Positions 53,522-63,391 are shown, numbered from the stretch's first letter. The stretch is DNA of 64,000 nucleotides from Paenibacillus sp. LHD-38 (GCF_031157315.1 NZ_JAVIFU010000028.1:1-64000); one strand, 5' to 3'. Notes: generated by a model not told the origin, from the letters alone. Program-made: numbers and translations.

Positions 53522-54985
53522 ATGAAACCGAATATATTATTGATCACCGTCGATCAAATGAGATTCGACTGTCTCCATTACTTGAATCATCCCGTCATCC
53601 AAACTCCGAACCTCGATCATTTGGCCAAACGAGGCGTCACCTTCACCAGTGCCTACTCGGCTACGCCTTCATGCGTCCCGGCAAGAGCCTCCATCATAAC
53701 CGGCATGAGCCAACGAAGTCATGGACGAGTAGGCTATCAGGACAAGGTGCATTGGACGTACGAGCATACGCTGCCGGGCGAGCTTGCGGGTGCCGGATAC
53801 CATACGCAGTGCATCGGCAAAATGCATGTCTACCCTACCCGCAATCTATGCGGGTTCCATAATATCGAGCTTCATGACGGCTATATGCACTATAACCGCA
53901 ACCGCTCCCGTTCCTCCGCTCTGGAATGGTGGGACTACACCGACGATTATTTGCCATGGCTTCGCGAGCGGGCCGGATATGACCAGGATATTATGGACCA
54001 TGGGCTCGACTGCAACGCCTCCGTCGTATCGAGGCCTTGGCATCTTGAAGAGAAATATCATCCGACCAACTGGGCGGTGACGAGATCGATCGATTTCCTG
54101 CGCAGAAGAGATCCGAGCAAGCCGTTTTTCCTGTGGACCTCCTTCGTTCGTCCGCATTCGCCGCTCGATCCGCCGCAGGCTTACCTTGACCTGTACAAAA
54201 ACATCGAGCTGCCTGAACCTCCGATCGGAGATTGGGCGGATACGGAAGATGCGGACAGAGCCGGCTTCAATCCGACGACCGGCAGAGGCATCGTCCATGA
54301 CCGGATGAGGAAAGATGCATTAGCCGCCTATTACGCGCTTATTACCCATATCGACAATCAAATCGGCAGACTTCTGAATGCGCTGTTCGAATTCGGCGTA
54401 AGCGACAATACCGTCATTATGTTCACGTCCGATCACGGAGATTTGATGGGCGACCACAATTTGTACCAGAAGCGTCTCGCCTACGAAGGCAGTGCGAAAG
54501 TGCCGTTTATTCTGTGCGATCCTACCGGCAAGCTGGGGCTGGAAAGCGGCAAGATAGCGGATCAGGTCGTCGAGATGCGCGATATTATGCCAACCTTGCT
54601 GGATGCTGCGAATGTCGCGATTCCAGACAGCGTCGACGGCAGCAGCGTGCTCCCTCTGAGCGTAAGAATCAACGGCCAAAAGCCGGAATGGCGGGAATAC
54701 CTGCATGGCGAGCATGCCCATGGCCAGCTGTCCTATCATTACGTGACTGACGGAAAGCGAAAATATATCTGGTACTCGCAGACGGGCGTGGAGCAATATT
54801 TCGATCTCGAGGCGGATCCGCAGGAGCTGCGAAACTTAATCAAGGACAGCGGCTACGCGAATGAAATTAGCGGCTGGCGAGAGCGCATCATTGGGGAGCT
54901 GACCGGCCGCGAGGAAGGATATACCGACGGCGCTCAGCTCATCGCGGGACGTCCTCCGCTGGATGTGCTGAGCCACATTCTTTAA
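53522..54985 (+). CDS. Sulfatase (type I, formylglycine-dependent)
   Basis: 487 residues, cytoplasmic (no signal peptide). Metal-site Asp11 in TVDQMR, the sulfatase signature C51-VPAR with Cys51 to be converted to formylglycine, GKMH, and the C-terminal metal ligands in FTSDHGDLMGDH. It hydrolyses sulfate esters, most likely from imported glycan oligosaccharides. No maturase gene is in the window. It is the first gene of an operon with a histidine kinase (12 bases on) and a response regulator (overlapping), so enzyme and sensor are made together. GAGGGAGCG precedes the ATG. Confidence 0.9.
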   Translation: MKPNILLITVDQMRFDCLHYLNHPVIQTPNLDHLAKRGVTFTSAYSATPSCVPARASIITGMSQRSHGRVGYQDKVHWTYEHTLPGELAGAGYHTQCIGKMHVYPTRNLCGFHNIELHDGYMHYNRNRSRSSALEWWDYTDDYLPWLRERAGYDQDIMDHGLDCNASVVSRPWHLEEKYHPTNWAVTRSIDFLRRRDPSKPFFLWTSFVRPHSPLDPPQAYLDLYKNIELPEPPIGDWADTEDADRAGFNPTTGRGIVHDRMRKDALAAYYALITHIDNQIGRLLNALFEFGVSDNTVIMFTSDHGDLMGDHNLYQKRLAYEGSAKVPFILCDPTGKLGLESGKIADQVVEMRDIMPTLLDAANVAIPDSVDGSSVLPLSVRINGQKPEWREYLHGEHAHGQLSYHYVTDGKRKYIWYSQTGVEQYFDLEADPQELRNLIKDSGYANEISGWRERIIGELTGREEGYTDGAQLIAGRPPLDVLSHIL

Positions 54986-54997
54986 GGAGAGAAGCAG

Positions 54998-56776
54998 GTG
55001 TACCGCACGCTAAGGAAATGGCTCATGACATCGAGCATCCAGCACAAAATTCTCGCTTCCTTTATCGCCATAACGGTCTGCTCTCTCTTCTTCTTTGGCT
55101 ATATTTCCTTGTCGCTGTCCAAAAAAAGCATGGAAGAGCAGATCAAGATGTCCAAAACGCGCAATTTGGCCGTCGTGACGGAGAAACTGAACATTATGTT
55201 GGACAACCTTGTTTCCTTGTCCAACATTTATTACGGAAGTCCGGAGCTTCGGTACTTGCTGATGTCGAATTCCACAAGCAACTCCTATGAGCAGAAGCTT
55301 AAGAAGGAATTCGTCAATCGGATGATCGTCAATTACAAATACGCGTTTACTTGGCTCGATTACCATGTATCCATACTAGGGTATAACGGGCTGGAGCTAC
55401 ATTCCATGTATGAAGGCCACGTCGGCTTGGACAGCCTGACGAGCCAGCCATGGTACAAGGAAGTCGAGCGCCAAGACGGCAACGTCTACATCCTTCTCGA
55501 CGATTCCCCCGAGCTGTCCAAAGCGATCGGCGAGCAGCATTACGTGACGGTAGCGCGCATGCTCAAAGATTACGAGAGTGGACGGAATATCGGCCTGCTT
55601 CTTATTAGCGTGAAGGAATCATTTATCTACAATCAGGTCAAAAGCTCCATTGAAGATTATGAAAATATCATTATTGCCGATGCGGCGGGAGATATATTGA
55701 CGGCGAGCGACAAGTCTCTGCTCGGCGTTCCGATTGACCGCACGCCCTATCATGCAAGCGAGAACGGACGCTTGACCGACAGCGAAGGCGTCAATCAGAT
55801 GGTGAGCACCTATAAGATGCCGGCCACCGGCTGGCGAATTATGATGCTGTCGCCCTATGACAATTTGTTCGACAAGCTAAACCGCGTGCAGAAATTAAAT
55901 TGGGCTATCTTCGCTTTAATTATCGGTCTTGGCATCTTCCTCTCCTATTTCATAGCCCGGAAGCTGTCCGTACCGATCAAGTCCTTATACGTCGATATGA
56001 TGAAGGTAGAGAAAGGCGATCTCTCCGTCCGCTCGAAGCTGGCCGCAGGCGATGAGATCGGCTTCCTCGCGTTCCGGTTCAACCATATGATCAGCCGAAT
56101 TGAGCAGCTGCACCAGCAGTTGTTCACACAGCAGGAACAGAAGCGGCGCGCGGAGCTGGAGACGTTGAAGTCCCAAATCAATACGCATTTCCTGTTCAAC
56201 ACGTTAGCTTCGATACGTTCCATGGTCGTAACCGGCAACGCGCAGCAAGCGGATACCGTCATCGTCTCCCTGGTCAAGCTGCTGCGCAGGACGTTGTCCG
56301 CGAAGAGCGAGTTCGTGCGGATTCAGGAGGAGCTTGATCATCTGAAGCATTATTTTACGATTCAGAAAGCAAGAATGAAAGATTCGTTCGACGTGCAGTG
56401 GGAGCTGGACGAGGATATATTAAGTTATAAAACATTGCATATGCTGCTGCAGCCGCTCGTGGAGAACGCGCTGTTCCATGGGATCGAACCGATGAAGGAA
56501 AGAGGCCTCATTATTATCCGGGCGTACTTGGCGATAGATGCGTCGGAATGCATCGTCGTCGAGGTCGTGGATAACGGGATCGGCATCCAGAGCGGCAACG
56601 AGCGGCCCACGCGAACGAGCGGCACGGGTACGGGACTTCAAAATATTCGCAACCGATTGAACATGCATTTCGGCGAAGACGGAGAGCTGCGGCTCGAAAG
56701 AATGTACGACCGGTTTACGAAAGCGACAATCCGCTTCCCGGCATTTCGCAACGAAAAGGAGCTGAAGCTGCGATGA
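54998..56776 (+). CDS. YesM-type sensor histidine kinase
   Basis: 592 residues from GTG 54998 (AAGGAGAGAAGCA upstream). Membrane helix about 20-40, extracellular Cache-like domain, second helix about 300-322, HAMP (RKLSVPIKSLYVDMMKVEKGD), His_kinase block LKSQINTHFLFNTLASIRSM, and ATPase with LVENALFHGIEP, VVDNGIG and GTGLQNIRNRL. The usual NPHFLFN reads NTHFLFN here. Overlaps the response regulator by four bases (ATGA). Probably senses the substrate or product of the adjacent uptake system. Confidence 0.92.
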   Translation: MYRTLRKWLMTSSIQHKILASFIAITVCSLFFFGYISLSLSKKSMEEQIKMSKTRNLAVVTEKLNIMLDNLVSLSNIYYGSPELRYLLMSNSTSNSYEQKLKKEFVNRMIVNYKYAFTWLDYHVSILGYNGLELHSMYEGHVGLDSLTSQPWYKEVERQDGNVYILLDDSPELSKAIGEQHYVTVARMLKDYESGRNIGLLLISVKESFIYNQVKSSIEDYENIIIADAAGDILTASDKSLLGVPIDRTPYHASENGRLTDSEGVNQMVSTYKMPATGWRIMMLSPYDNLFDKLNRVQKLNWAIFALIIGLGIFLSYFIARKLSVPIKSLYVDMMKVEKGDLSVRSKLAAGDEIGFLAFRFNHMISRIEQLHQQLFTQQEQKRRAELETLKSQINTHFLFNTLASIRSMVVTGNAQQADTVIVSLVKLLRRTLSAKSEFVRIQEELDHLKHYFTIQKARMKDSFDVQWELDEDILSYKTLHMLLQPLVENALFHGIEPMKERGLIIIRAYLAIDASECIVVEVVDNGIGIQSGNERPTRTSGTGTGLQNIRNRLNMHFGEDGELRLERMYDRFTKATIRFPAFRNEKELKLR

Positions 56777-58401
56777 ATATCATCATCGTAGACGATGAGC
56801 TGCAAATCCAGAACTGGCTGAAGCTTCTTCTTCAGAAAACCGAGTTTCCGGCAACGCTCATGGGAATGTTCGGGAGTGGCTTGGAGGCGTACGACTATTG
56901 CATGAACAATGCCGTGGACCTTGTCATTACCGATATCCGGATGCCGCTTATGGACGGCCTTCAATTAATCGGGCAGCTCAGGAGCAGGAAGCCGGGCATA
57001 CGGTTCCTTATCTTGAGCGCCCACGAAGAATTCCATTATGCGTCGGAGGGCATGCGGCTCGGAGCAAGCGATTATTTGCTCAAGGCGGAAATAACGGTAG
57101 ACGATCTTCGCGACGTGCTCGAGAGAATCCGGCTCGATTTGAACAAGGAAACCCGGATCGGCAACGAAATGAACCATATGAGGATGACCCTGAACGAGAA
57201 CCAGCAGGCGCTGCGAGCGGTGTATTTGAAAGAATTGATACAGGGCGAAGCGAATGCTGTAACGAAATACGTTCCGAAGAGAGCGCAGCTTCAATTGAAC
57301 TTCGATCCGAAGCATACGGTTATGCTCGCGATCGGTTTTGCACCTCAAGACTTCGAGCGGAAAAACGCGCAATTCCAAAGCCGCGATCTGCTTGATCTAG
57401 CCATCGTGAACGTAACCGAGGAGACGCTGCACTCAGAGTTTGGGAAGGGCAATGCGTTTCCGGTCGATACGGCTCTATTCGCGGTCATCGTGAATTGCCC
57501 GGCTTCCGGCCGGAAGTCGGTGCATGAAAGCCTGCTGCATTACGCAAACCGGATATCCTCCAACCTGTGGAATTACTTGAACATACATGCGGATATCGGC
57601 ATCAGCGAGCTCTACGGCGATTTGTCGGAGCTCAAGCTGCGGTGGCGAGAAGCGCGCCAGGCTATGGGGCAAAATTTATTTTACGGAAGAAGGGCCATTG
57701 TCAGCTATCAAGATTTGCAATTCGATTCGCAATTCGATTCGCCCGTAAGAAACTGGGACGCGGCCGAGGCCGCATGGCATGCCCGAATTATTCGCCAGCT
57801 GGAGCTCGACTACTATGACGGAGTGCGGGAAGAAGTCCATCATCTCCTTCGCGAGATCGAATCGAGGAAACATTTGTCCGCAACGCAAGTGAAGGCGGTT
57901 ATGCTGGAGATCGTCTATGCGATGCGGCGCAAGCTACAATCGTTGTCCGTTCCGTCTGAAGGCGAACCCGCCATCATGGACATTCATCACGCTTCGACGT
58001 TCCAAGAATGCAAGGAGTGGCTGCTTGCGCAGTTGCATGCTTTCATCGAATCGATCTCGATCAAGAAGAGAAGTCCGGCTATCGTCGAAATCTGCAACTA
58101 CATTGCAAACAACTATTCCCGGAACATCTCACTGCCGGAAGTGGCCGGCCTTGTTCATTTGAACAAAACGTATTTGTCGGGATTGTTCAAAAAAGAGATG
58201 GGCGTAAACTTTAACGACTATTTGACGAACTATCGATTGGACAAGGCTAAGGAGCTGCTCGTGCTCGGTCGGTGCAACATCAGCGAATTGGCCGAGAAGG
58301 TCGGCTATACGAATTCCAGCCACTTCGCCAAAGTGTTCAAAAAGACGACAGGCCTGTCTCCGCTGGAGTATAAAAAAAGCATGAACGTCACTTCCTCCTA
58401 G
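56773..58401 (+). CDS. YesN-type response regulator, predicted activator of the local regulon
   Basis: 542 residues. Receiver domain with Asp7/Asp8, phospho-acceptor Asp54 in VITDIRMP and Lys104 in YLLKAE (the usual Pro after Lys is Ala). A long linker follows, and then a C-terminal AraC DNA-binding domain (NISLPEVAGLVHLNKTYLSGLF and NISELAEKVGYTNSSHFAKVF, ending GLSPLEYKK). AraC-type dimers bind direct repeats about 21 bp apart next to the -35 region, the arrangement seen at three promoters in this region. Start codon overlaps the kinase stop, giving coupled translation. Confidence 0.92.
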   Translation: MNIIIVDDELQIQNWLKLLLQKTEFPATLMGMFGSGLEAYDYCMNNAVDLVITDIRMPLMDGLQLIGQLRSRKPGIRFLILSAHEEFHYASEGMRLGASDYLLKAEITVDDLRDVLERIRLDLNKETRIGNEMNHMRMTLNENQQALRAVYLKELIQGEANAVTKYVPKRAQLQLNFDPKHTVMLAIGFAPQDFERKNAQFQSRDLLDLAIVNVTEETLHSEFGKGNAFPVDTALFAVIVNCPASGRKSVHESLLHYANRISSNLWNYLNIHADIGISELYGDLSELKLRWREARQAMGQNLFYGRRAIVSYQDLQFDSQFDSPVRNWDAAEAAWHARIIRQLELDYYDGVREEVHHLLREIESRKHLSATQVKAVMLEIVYAMRRKLQSLSVPSEGEPAIMDIHHASTFQECKEWLLAQLHAFIESISIKKRSPAIVEICNYIANNYSRNISLPEVAGLVHLNKTYLSGLFKKEMGVNFNDYLTNYRLDKAKELLVLGRCNISELAEKVGYTNSSHFAKVFKKTTGLSPLEYKKSMNVTSS

Positions 58402-58424
58402 AGTGGCTTTTATCACGACATTAG

Positions 58425-58474
58425 GCCCCATGAGAGCTTGCCGAATTACGGCGGCGCCTCATGGGGCTTTTTTT
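58425..58474 (+). terminator. Terminator of the sulfatase-kinase-regulator operon
   Basis: GCCCCATGAG / CTCATGGGGC 10-bp stem followed by TTTTTTT. Confidence 0.88.
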
Positions 58475-58483
58475 CAAGAAAAA

Positions 58484-58546
58484 CAGAAAATAAGAATGAA
58501 ACAACAGAATAATCCAAATTTCTTTTTTGAACCTTTCCATTAGAAT
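58484..58546 (+). promoter_or_regulatory. Promoter and predicted operator of the beta-helix protein gene
   Basis: Direct half-sites CAGAAAATAA (58484) and CAGAATAA (58505) are 21 bp apart; the -10 TAGAAT begins at 58541, 36 bases after the second half-site. The leader to the start codon is about 150 bases and holds no other gene. Confidence 0.6.
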
Positions 58547-58701
58547 GAGGGTTGACCGGCATGCATGACATGACATTCAGACCCGCAAACGCTATGCGGC
58601 CTTAAACCATCGATACGGAAAGGAGGCTATGACGGACGGGCATCTAAGTTGAAGACATAATGATCAAAGCTCTTATACCTAATGAAGAGGTGAAATTTGA
58701 C

Positions 58702-61700
58702 ATGATGCGATTGTTAACTAGAAAAAATGTATGCTTTGGCATCGCTGGACTTCTGCTTCTGCTTGGGACGTTATGGTTCAACGATTCCGTACTGTTCGCC
58801 GAGGATAATGCCGCGACCGGAAATGGAAACGCTTACTACGTCGATTGCTCGCTTACTACGAACGGCAGCGGCACTTCAGCCTCGCCATTCTCGACACTGG
58901 GAGCCATTCATCAGCTCGTGCTGCAGCCTGGCGACTCCGTCCTATTCAAGCGCGGTTCGGTTTGTCTCGGCCAATTCGGCCCTTCGGGCTCCGGCACGGA
59001 AGCCGACCCTATCGTCATCGGCGCATACGGAACGGGCACGGATAAACCGGTCATTAACGCAAACGGGCAAACCAATGCCGTATTGCTGAAAAATATGGCC
59101 TACGTGCAAATCCAAGATCTGGAGCTTACGGCGCCCGGCGACAACAAAACGCCGAGACGCGGCCTGCATGTTCTCGGTGAAAACGGCGGCGACCTGAACG
59201 GCGTCGTGGTCCAAAACTTGACCGTGCATGACGTTCGAGGCGTTATGCCTTCCTCCTTCAATGAAGGCGCCTCTTCGAGCACCGGCAAATTCGGCTACGC
59301 TTCGGGCGGCATCATTATCGAAGCGCAAGGTACGGTCACGCCGACTGCATTCCACGATATTCAGATCCTCGATAATGAAGTATATTCCGTCGACCGCCAA
59401 GGCATCTACTTCTGGTCGAACTGGTGCAAGCGGCCTGATCTGAAGCGCTGGGGCAGCGACTGCTCCGCGAACTGGTATCCGCATACGAATGCCCTGATTA
59501 AAGGCAATCAACTGACGGATATCGGAGGGGACGGCATTGTAATGAAAATGGTAAGCGTAGGGCTTGTGGAGCGCAATACGCTCGACGGCTTCAACGTCCG
59601 CTCCAGATCTTATAACGCGGGCATGTGGGTCGCCAATTCGGACGATGTTACCTTCCAGTACAACCGTGCTTCCGGAGGCGTAAGCACGCTGGACGGCATG
59701 GCGTTCGATATCGATCACGCTACCAACCGCACCGTCTTCCAATACAATGTGTCCTCTAACAATGAAGGCGGCTTTTTCCTGTTTTGCCCGGATCCGACCT
59801 CTCCTCCCAATGTCAAAAACTTCACGATCCGTTACAACATCTCCATCAACGACAAAGCCGAACATTTCATGATCGGCTGCGGCGGCACAATAAGCAACGG
59901 CGAAATCTACAACAATACGATCTATGCAGGAGACAACATTTCTGCCAGAGCTTTCGGGCAAAACACCGGAACGATCAGCAATGTGAAATACTTCAATAAT
60001 ATCGTCTACAAGACGGGTGCCGGCACGATAAGCTGGGATGTCAAAACCGGAGAAAAAACGGTCAACTTTACGCTCGACAACAATGTGTTCTATAACATCG
60101 CGCCTGCGCCAAGCATGGCTGCGGGAACCATTCTGACCGATCCTGGGTTCATGAATCCGGCACAGCTGAATCCTCACGGGTTGCAACTCGGCGTAGGCTC
60201 CTCCGCGCTTGGGGCCGGCAAGCTTGCCTCGAATAACGGAGGATTGGATTACTTCGCCAATGCGGTATCCGCCACCGCGCTTCCGAACATCGGGGCTTAC
60301 GAAGGGGACGGCGTTCTCCCGCTGCCTGAAACAGGCTGCATGCCTGCATTCTCCGCCGCCCTTAACCATATCAATCTCAGCAGCGGAAGCGCGACAATAA
60401 CGGCGACGGTTCAAAACCCTTGTGCAGGAGCGCAAACGAATATCTCGGTGTCGGCTGCGGGACCTGCAGGGGTGCAAATGACGCCAAGCCTCCAAACGAT
60501 TCCTGGGCTGGGTGCTCAGCAGAGCGCAACGGTAGAATTCAACCTTACAGGCGATAGTCAACAACCGATTGCTTCTTATCCGATCACGGTTACCGCGTCT
60601 ACCTCGCAAGGTGAGCCAATCGGAAGCGCCGCCTTAACGGTGGATCTCATCACGGCATTGTGGGATGCGGCGGCAGCAGAGAACTTCGAGGCGATGACCG
60701 TCGGCTCCGCGCCTGCAGGCTGGGAGACTAGCGGCAACGTTACTCCGGTCGTTGCGAGTCAAGGCGGCGCCAAAGCTCTGAAGCTAAGCCAATCCGGCAC
60801 GCTGAACAGAGGCATCTGGACGTTCCCCGAACAGGCGGGAACCGTGAAGCTGTCGGCCAAAGTCATGGCCGGCCAAACCAATACGCCGCTTGGCCTGCAT
60901 GTTCTCGATGCGAGTAATGGTGAAGTGCTCAAGCTCAGCTTGAACATGAGCGGCAACGTCAGTTATACGCGAGGCGCAAGCTTCGTCGATACGACCACCC
61001 CGTATGCGGCGAACAGCTGGATACTGCTGGAGGTGTTCGTGGACCGCGAGACATCGAGCTATATCGTGTTCCTTGACGGGGTCAAGGTCGGCGTCGGCAC
61101 ACTCGGGCCAAGCACGAACGCGATCAGCAAGCTGCGTCTGCAAGTTCCGAGCGGAAGCGCAGGCGGAGTATTCTATGTCGACGAAATAAGCGTCTCGACT
61201 CCGGGCGAACCGGCAGAAGTTCTGCAGACGACTGTAGACGGTCCGGATGCTATGATGTCCGGCGAATTCATTGCGCTCAGCTACGGTATCATGAATGCCG
61301 AGATACCTGTCATGGGCCAAGATTTTGTTGTCCGCTACGATACTGACGTACTCCGATTCGTCGATGCGGAATCTTTGGTACCCGGCATATCGATTATTAG
61401 CGAGAAGGCACAGGAGGACGGATCACTGCGGATTCTCTTGGCGAGCCTGGGACTGGAGAATGCGATATCCGGCGACCTTCCGCAGCTGCTGAATCTGACC
61501 TTCGAAGCCAAGACGGTCGCGGAGCAGGCTTCCGCCGCGGTCTCAGTCGAGTCCGCGACTTTGGCGGGTGGCGACGGCGCGGAATTCGCCGCGGCCGCAT
61601 CGGCACATACGGTTGCCGTAGCGCCTGCGACCGGCAGTAGTGGCGACTTGAACGGCGACGGCAAAATCAGCGTCGGCGACCTCGCGATGGTATCCGCCCA

Positions 61701-61827
61701 CTACGGCAAAACAAGCTCCAACCCGAGCTGGCAGACAATTAAGGCTGCTGACATCGATGGCGACGGCACTATCGGCCTAGAGGATCTGGCCATCCTCGCT
61801 CGCCGCCTGCTCGAAGCCGCCGCTTAG
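58702..61827 (+). CDS. Secreted parallel beta-helix protein with cohesin and dockerin modules
   Basis: About 1041 residues from ATG 58702 (GAGGTG eight bases upstream; an in-frame ATG at 58660 lacks a site). Signal peptide about 1-34. Residues about 40-530 form a right-handed parallel beta-helix with many PbH1-type turns (NNTIYAGDNIS, NNVFYNIAP, FQYNVSSNNEGGFF), the fold of polysaccharide lyases, epimerases and some GHs. Then come a CARDB-like beta-sandwich (about 540-645), a concanavalin-like domain (about 650-835), a cohesin-like domain (about 840-970) and a C-terminal type I dockerin with two calcium loops, GDLNGDGKISVGDLA and ADIDGDGTIGLEDLA. Cohesin and dockerin on one chain suggest self-assembly or docking to similar proteins. 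Confidence 0.85.
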   Translation: MMRLLTRKNVCFGIAGLLLLLGTLWFNDSVLFAEDNAATGNGNAYYVDCSLTTNGSGTSASPFSTLGAIHQLVLQPGDSVLFKRGSVCLGQFGPSGSGTEADPIVIGAYGTGTDKPVINANGQTNAVLLKNMAYVQIQDLELTAPGDNKTPRRGLHVLGENGGDLNGVVVQNLTVHDVRGVMPSSFNEGASSSTGKFGYASGGIIIEAQGTVTPTAFHDIQILDNEVYSVDRQGIYFWSNWCKRPDLKRWGSDCSANWYPHTNALIKGNQLTDIGGDGIVMKMVSVGLVERNTLDGFNVRSRSYNAGMWVANSDDVTFQYNRASGGVSTLDGMAFDIDHATNRTVFQYNVSSNNEGGFFLFCPDPTSPPNVKNFTIRYNISINDKAEHFMIGCGGTISNGEIYNNTIYAGDNISARAFGQNTGTISNVKYFNNIVYKTGAGTISWDVKTGEKTVNFTLDNNVFYNIAPAPSMAAGTILTDPGFMNPAQLNPHGLQLGVGSSALGAGKLASNNGGLDYFANAVSATALPNIGAYEGDGVLPLPETGCMPAFSAALNHINLSSGSATITATVQNPCAGAQTNISVSAAGPAGVQMTPSLQTIPGLGAQQSATVEFNLTGDSQQPIASYPITVTASTSQGEPIGSAALTVDLITALWDAAAAENFEAMTVGSAPAGWETSGNVTPVVASQGGAKALKLSQSGTLNRGIWTFPEQAGTVKLSAKVMAGQTNTPLGLHVLDASNGEVLKLSLNMSGNVSYTRGASFVDTTTPYAANSWILLEVFVDRETSSYIVFLDGVKVGVGTLGPSTNAISKLRLQVPSGSAGGVFYVDEISVSTPGEPAEVLQTTVDGPDAMMSGEFIALSYGIMNAEIPVMGQDFVVRYDTDVLRFVDAESLVPGISIISEKAQEDGSLRILLASLGLENAISGDLPQLLNLTFEAKTVAEQASAAVSVESATLAGGDGAEFAAAASAHTVAVAPATGSSGDLNGDGKISVGDLAMVSAHYGKTSSNPSWQTIKAADIDGDGTIGLEDLAILARRLLEAAA

Positions 61828-61862
61828 GCCGCTCTCGCTGTAAGGGCCCTTTACACCTCTGC

Positions 61863-61882
61863 AGCCCGCCAATCGGCGGGCT
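61863..61882 (+). terminator. Stem-loop after the beta-helix protein gene
   Basis: AGCCCGCC-aatc-GGCGGGCT perfect 8-bp stem, 36 bases after the stop codon; a T-run (CTTTTTC) comes 17 bases later, so termination may be partial. Confidence 0.6.
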
Positions 61883-61916
61883 CACTCAGCGCTGCCGCTT
61901 TTTCACCGGACGAGAA

Positions 61917-61979
61917 CTGAATAACGGAACAAAACAGCAGAATAAAAACGAAATCGGCGGGGAATCCATCCTTTATAAT
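61917..61979 (+). promoter_or_regulatory. Promoter and predicted operator of the sugar ABC transporter
   Basis: Half-sites CTGAATAA (61917) and CAGAATAA (61938), 21 bp apart, with TATAAT at 61974-61979 beginning 36 bases after the second half-site. Same geometry as the promoters at 53.4 and 58.5 kb. Confidence 0.65.
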
Positions 61980-62020
61980 CAAAACTATCAGCACCAGCAA
62001 TCATAGAGAGGATGAAAGGA

Positions 62021-63376
62021 ATGAAGGGGTTAAAATTTCAATTCACCACGATTCTGCTCACCCTGATCGTAGCCTTCTCCACCGCCTGCGGAAACGGCAA
62101 CGGCAATGGAGGGAACAACAGCAACGAACCGGCAAAAACGAATAACAGCAAAGGTGAAACAAGCGGCGGCGAGGTAACCGAAATCACATTCGCAAACTGG
62201 ATCTCCGTGGAGGATGCTACCAAAGCGGCTTACGAAAAGATGATTGCGGATTTCGAGACAGCCAATCCCGGCATTAAGGTCAAGTCGCTGGGCATTCCGT
62301 TCAACCAATACAAAGACCAAATTTTGATCAGCTCAACCGGCGGCAACCCTCCGGATGTCATGATGGCGAACCAGAACTTCTCCGCCGCTTTCGTCGGCGC
62401 GAGCATTGCGGCTCCGCTCGAAGGACTTGTATCCGCAGACGCGCTCGGCGACATTGTGGAAGGAAGCAAACAAGGCGTCACATACGACGGCAAAATTATG
62501 GCTTTCCCTTGGGCGCCGCATCCGAACGCTTTGTTCTGGAATAAAAACTTGTTCAAAGCTGCAGGCTTAGACCCGGAGACGCCTCCGGCAACTTGGGATG
62601 AAATGATCGAGGTGGCCAAGAAAATTGCCAGCCTGAAGAAGGATGCAAACGGCAATCCGATCTATGGCATCGGCATTAACAATGCTTCCCTCTCCTATTC
62701 CGGCAACATGCTGTTCCGCGACGTATTGACTTACGGTGGAACGTTCATGAACGATCAGGGTGAGGTCGTATTCGATCAGGGCGACGCTCTCAAGCAAGCG
62801 CTGACGAATATTCAAGATCTGGTCAACAACGGTGTAGCGCCAAAAGGTGTTGAAATCAAAGATCTTAGAGGTATGTTCGGCGTGGGAACGCTTGGCCTTC
62901 ATATCGACGGCGACATGGCCCGACAAATCTTCCGCGATGCAAGCGGCAAAGGCGAAGCCTTCGATGCCGAGTGGGGCGTTACCGTCGTTCCTCCAGGAGC
63001 GACAGGAAAAAGCGAGACCGTATTCTCCGAGCATCAGCTTCTGATTGCCAAAACTAGCAAAAAACAAGAAGCCGCAGCCAAGCTCGTCGAATACTTGGTT
63101 TCGAAGGAAGCCATGATCACGTACCACCAGCTGAACGGCGTCATGTCGGCTAGAACGTCGGTCGCAGCGCTTCCAGAAATGAACGAAGACGACTACGCTG
63201 CCGTGTTCAACAAGCAGATGTCATCGGCCAGCCCGTTCCCGGCGAAAAACCCGGTGTTCGACAACGCGATGAAAACCGCATCGGATATGATCATCCTCGT
63301 TACCGAAGGCGGACAAACGCCGGAAACCGCTATCGAGCAGGTTATGCCGAAAATCAAGGAACTCTACGTCAAATAA
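62021..63376 (+). CDS. Extracellular sugar-binding lipoprotein (ABC family 1)
   Basis: About 451 residues from ATG 62021 (GAGAGG upstream; ATG at 62012 is possible but too close to its site). Lipoprotein signal with lipobox Cys in FSTACGNG, then an Asn/Gly-rich tether. The family-1 binding-protein fold follows: ITFANWISVED, FETANPGIKVKS, PPDVMMANQNFSAAF, FPWAPHPNALFWNKNLF, PATWDEMIEVAKKI. It captures oligosaccharides for the downstream permease. A hairpin separates it from that gene, which would keep binding-protein mRNA in excess. Confidence 0.92.
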   Translation: MKGLKFQFTTILLTLIVAFSTACGNGNGNGGNNSNEPAKTNNSKGETSGGEVTEITFANWISVEDATKAAYEKMIADFETANPGIKVKSLGIPFNQYKDQILISSTGGNPPDVMMANQNFSAAFVGASIAAPLEGLVSADALGDIVEGSKQGVTYDGKIMAFPWAPHPNALFWNKNLFKAAGLDPETPPATWDEMIEVAKKIASLKKDANGNPIYGIGINNASLSYSGNMLFRDVLTYGGTFMNDQGEVVFDQGDALKQALTNIQDLVNNGVAPKGVEIKDLRGMFGVGTLGLHIDGDMARQIFRDASGKGEAFDAEWGVTVVPPGATGKSETVFSEHQLLIAKTSKKQEAAAKLVEYLVSKEAMITYHQLNGVMSARTSVAALPEMNEDDYAAVFNKQMSSASPFPAKNPVFDNAMKTASDMIILVTEGGQTPETAIEQVMPKIKELYVK

Positions 63377-63391
63377 TCTGATTCATCCATA

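Noticed and set aside
58942..60609. A 555-codon open frame on the minus strand inside the beta-helix/dockerin gene
   Set aside because: It is fully antisense to a protein with signal peptide and recognisable modules, is Arg- and His-rich with no fold, and reflects GC-rich third codon positions of the real gene.
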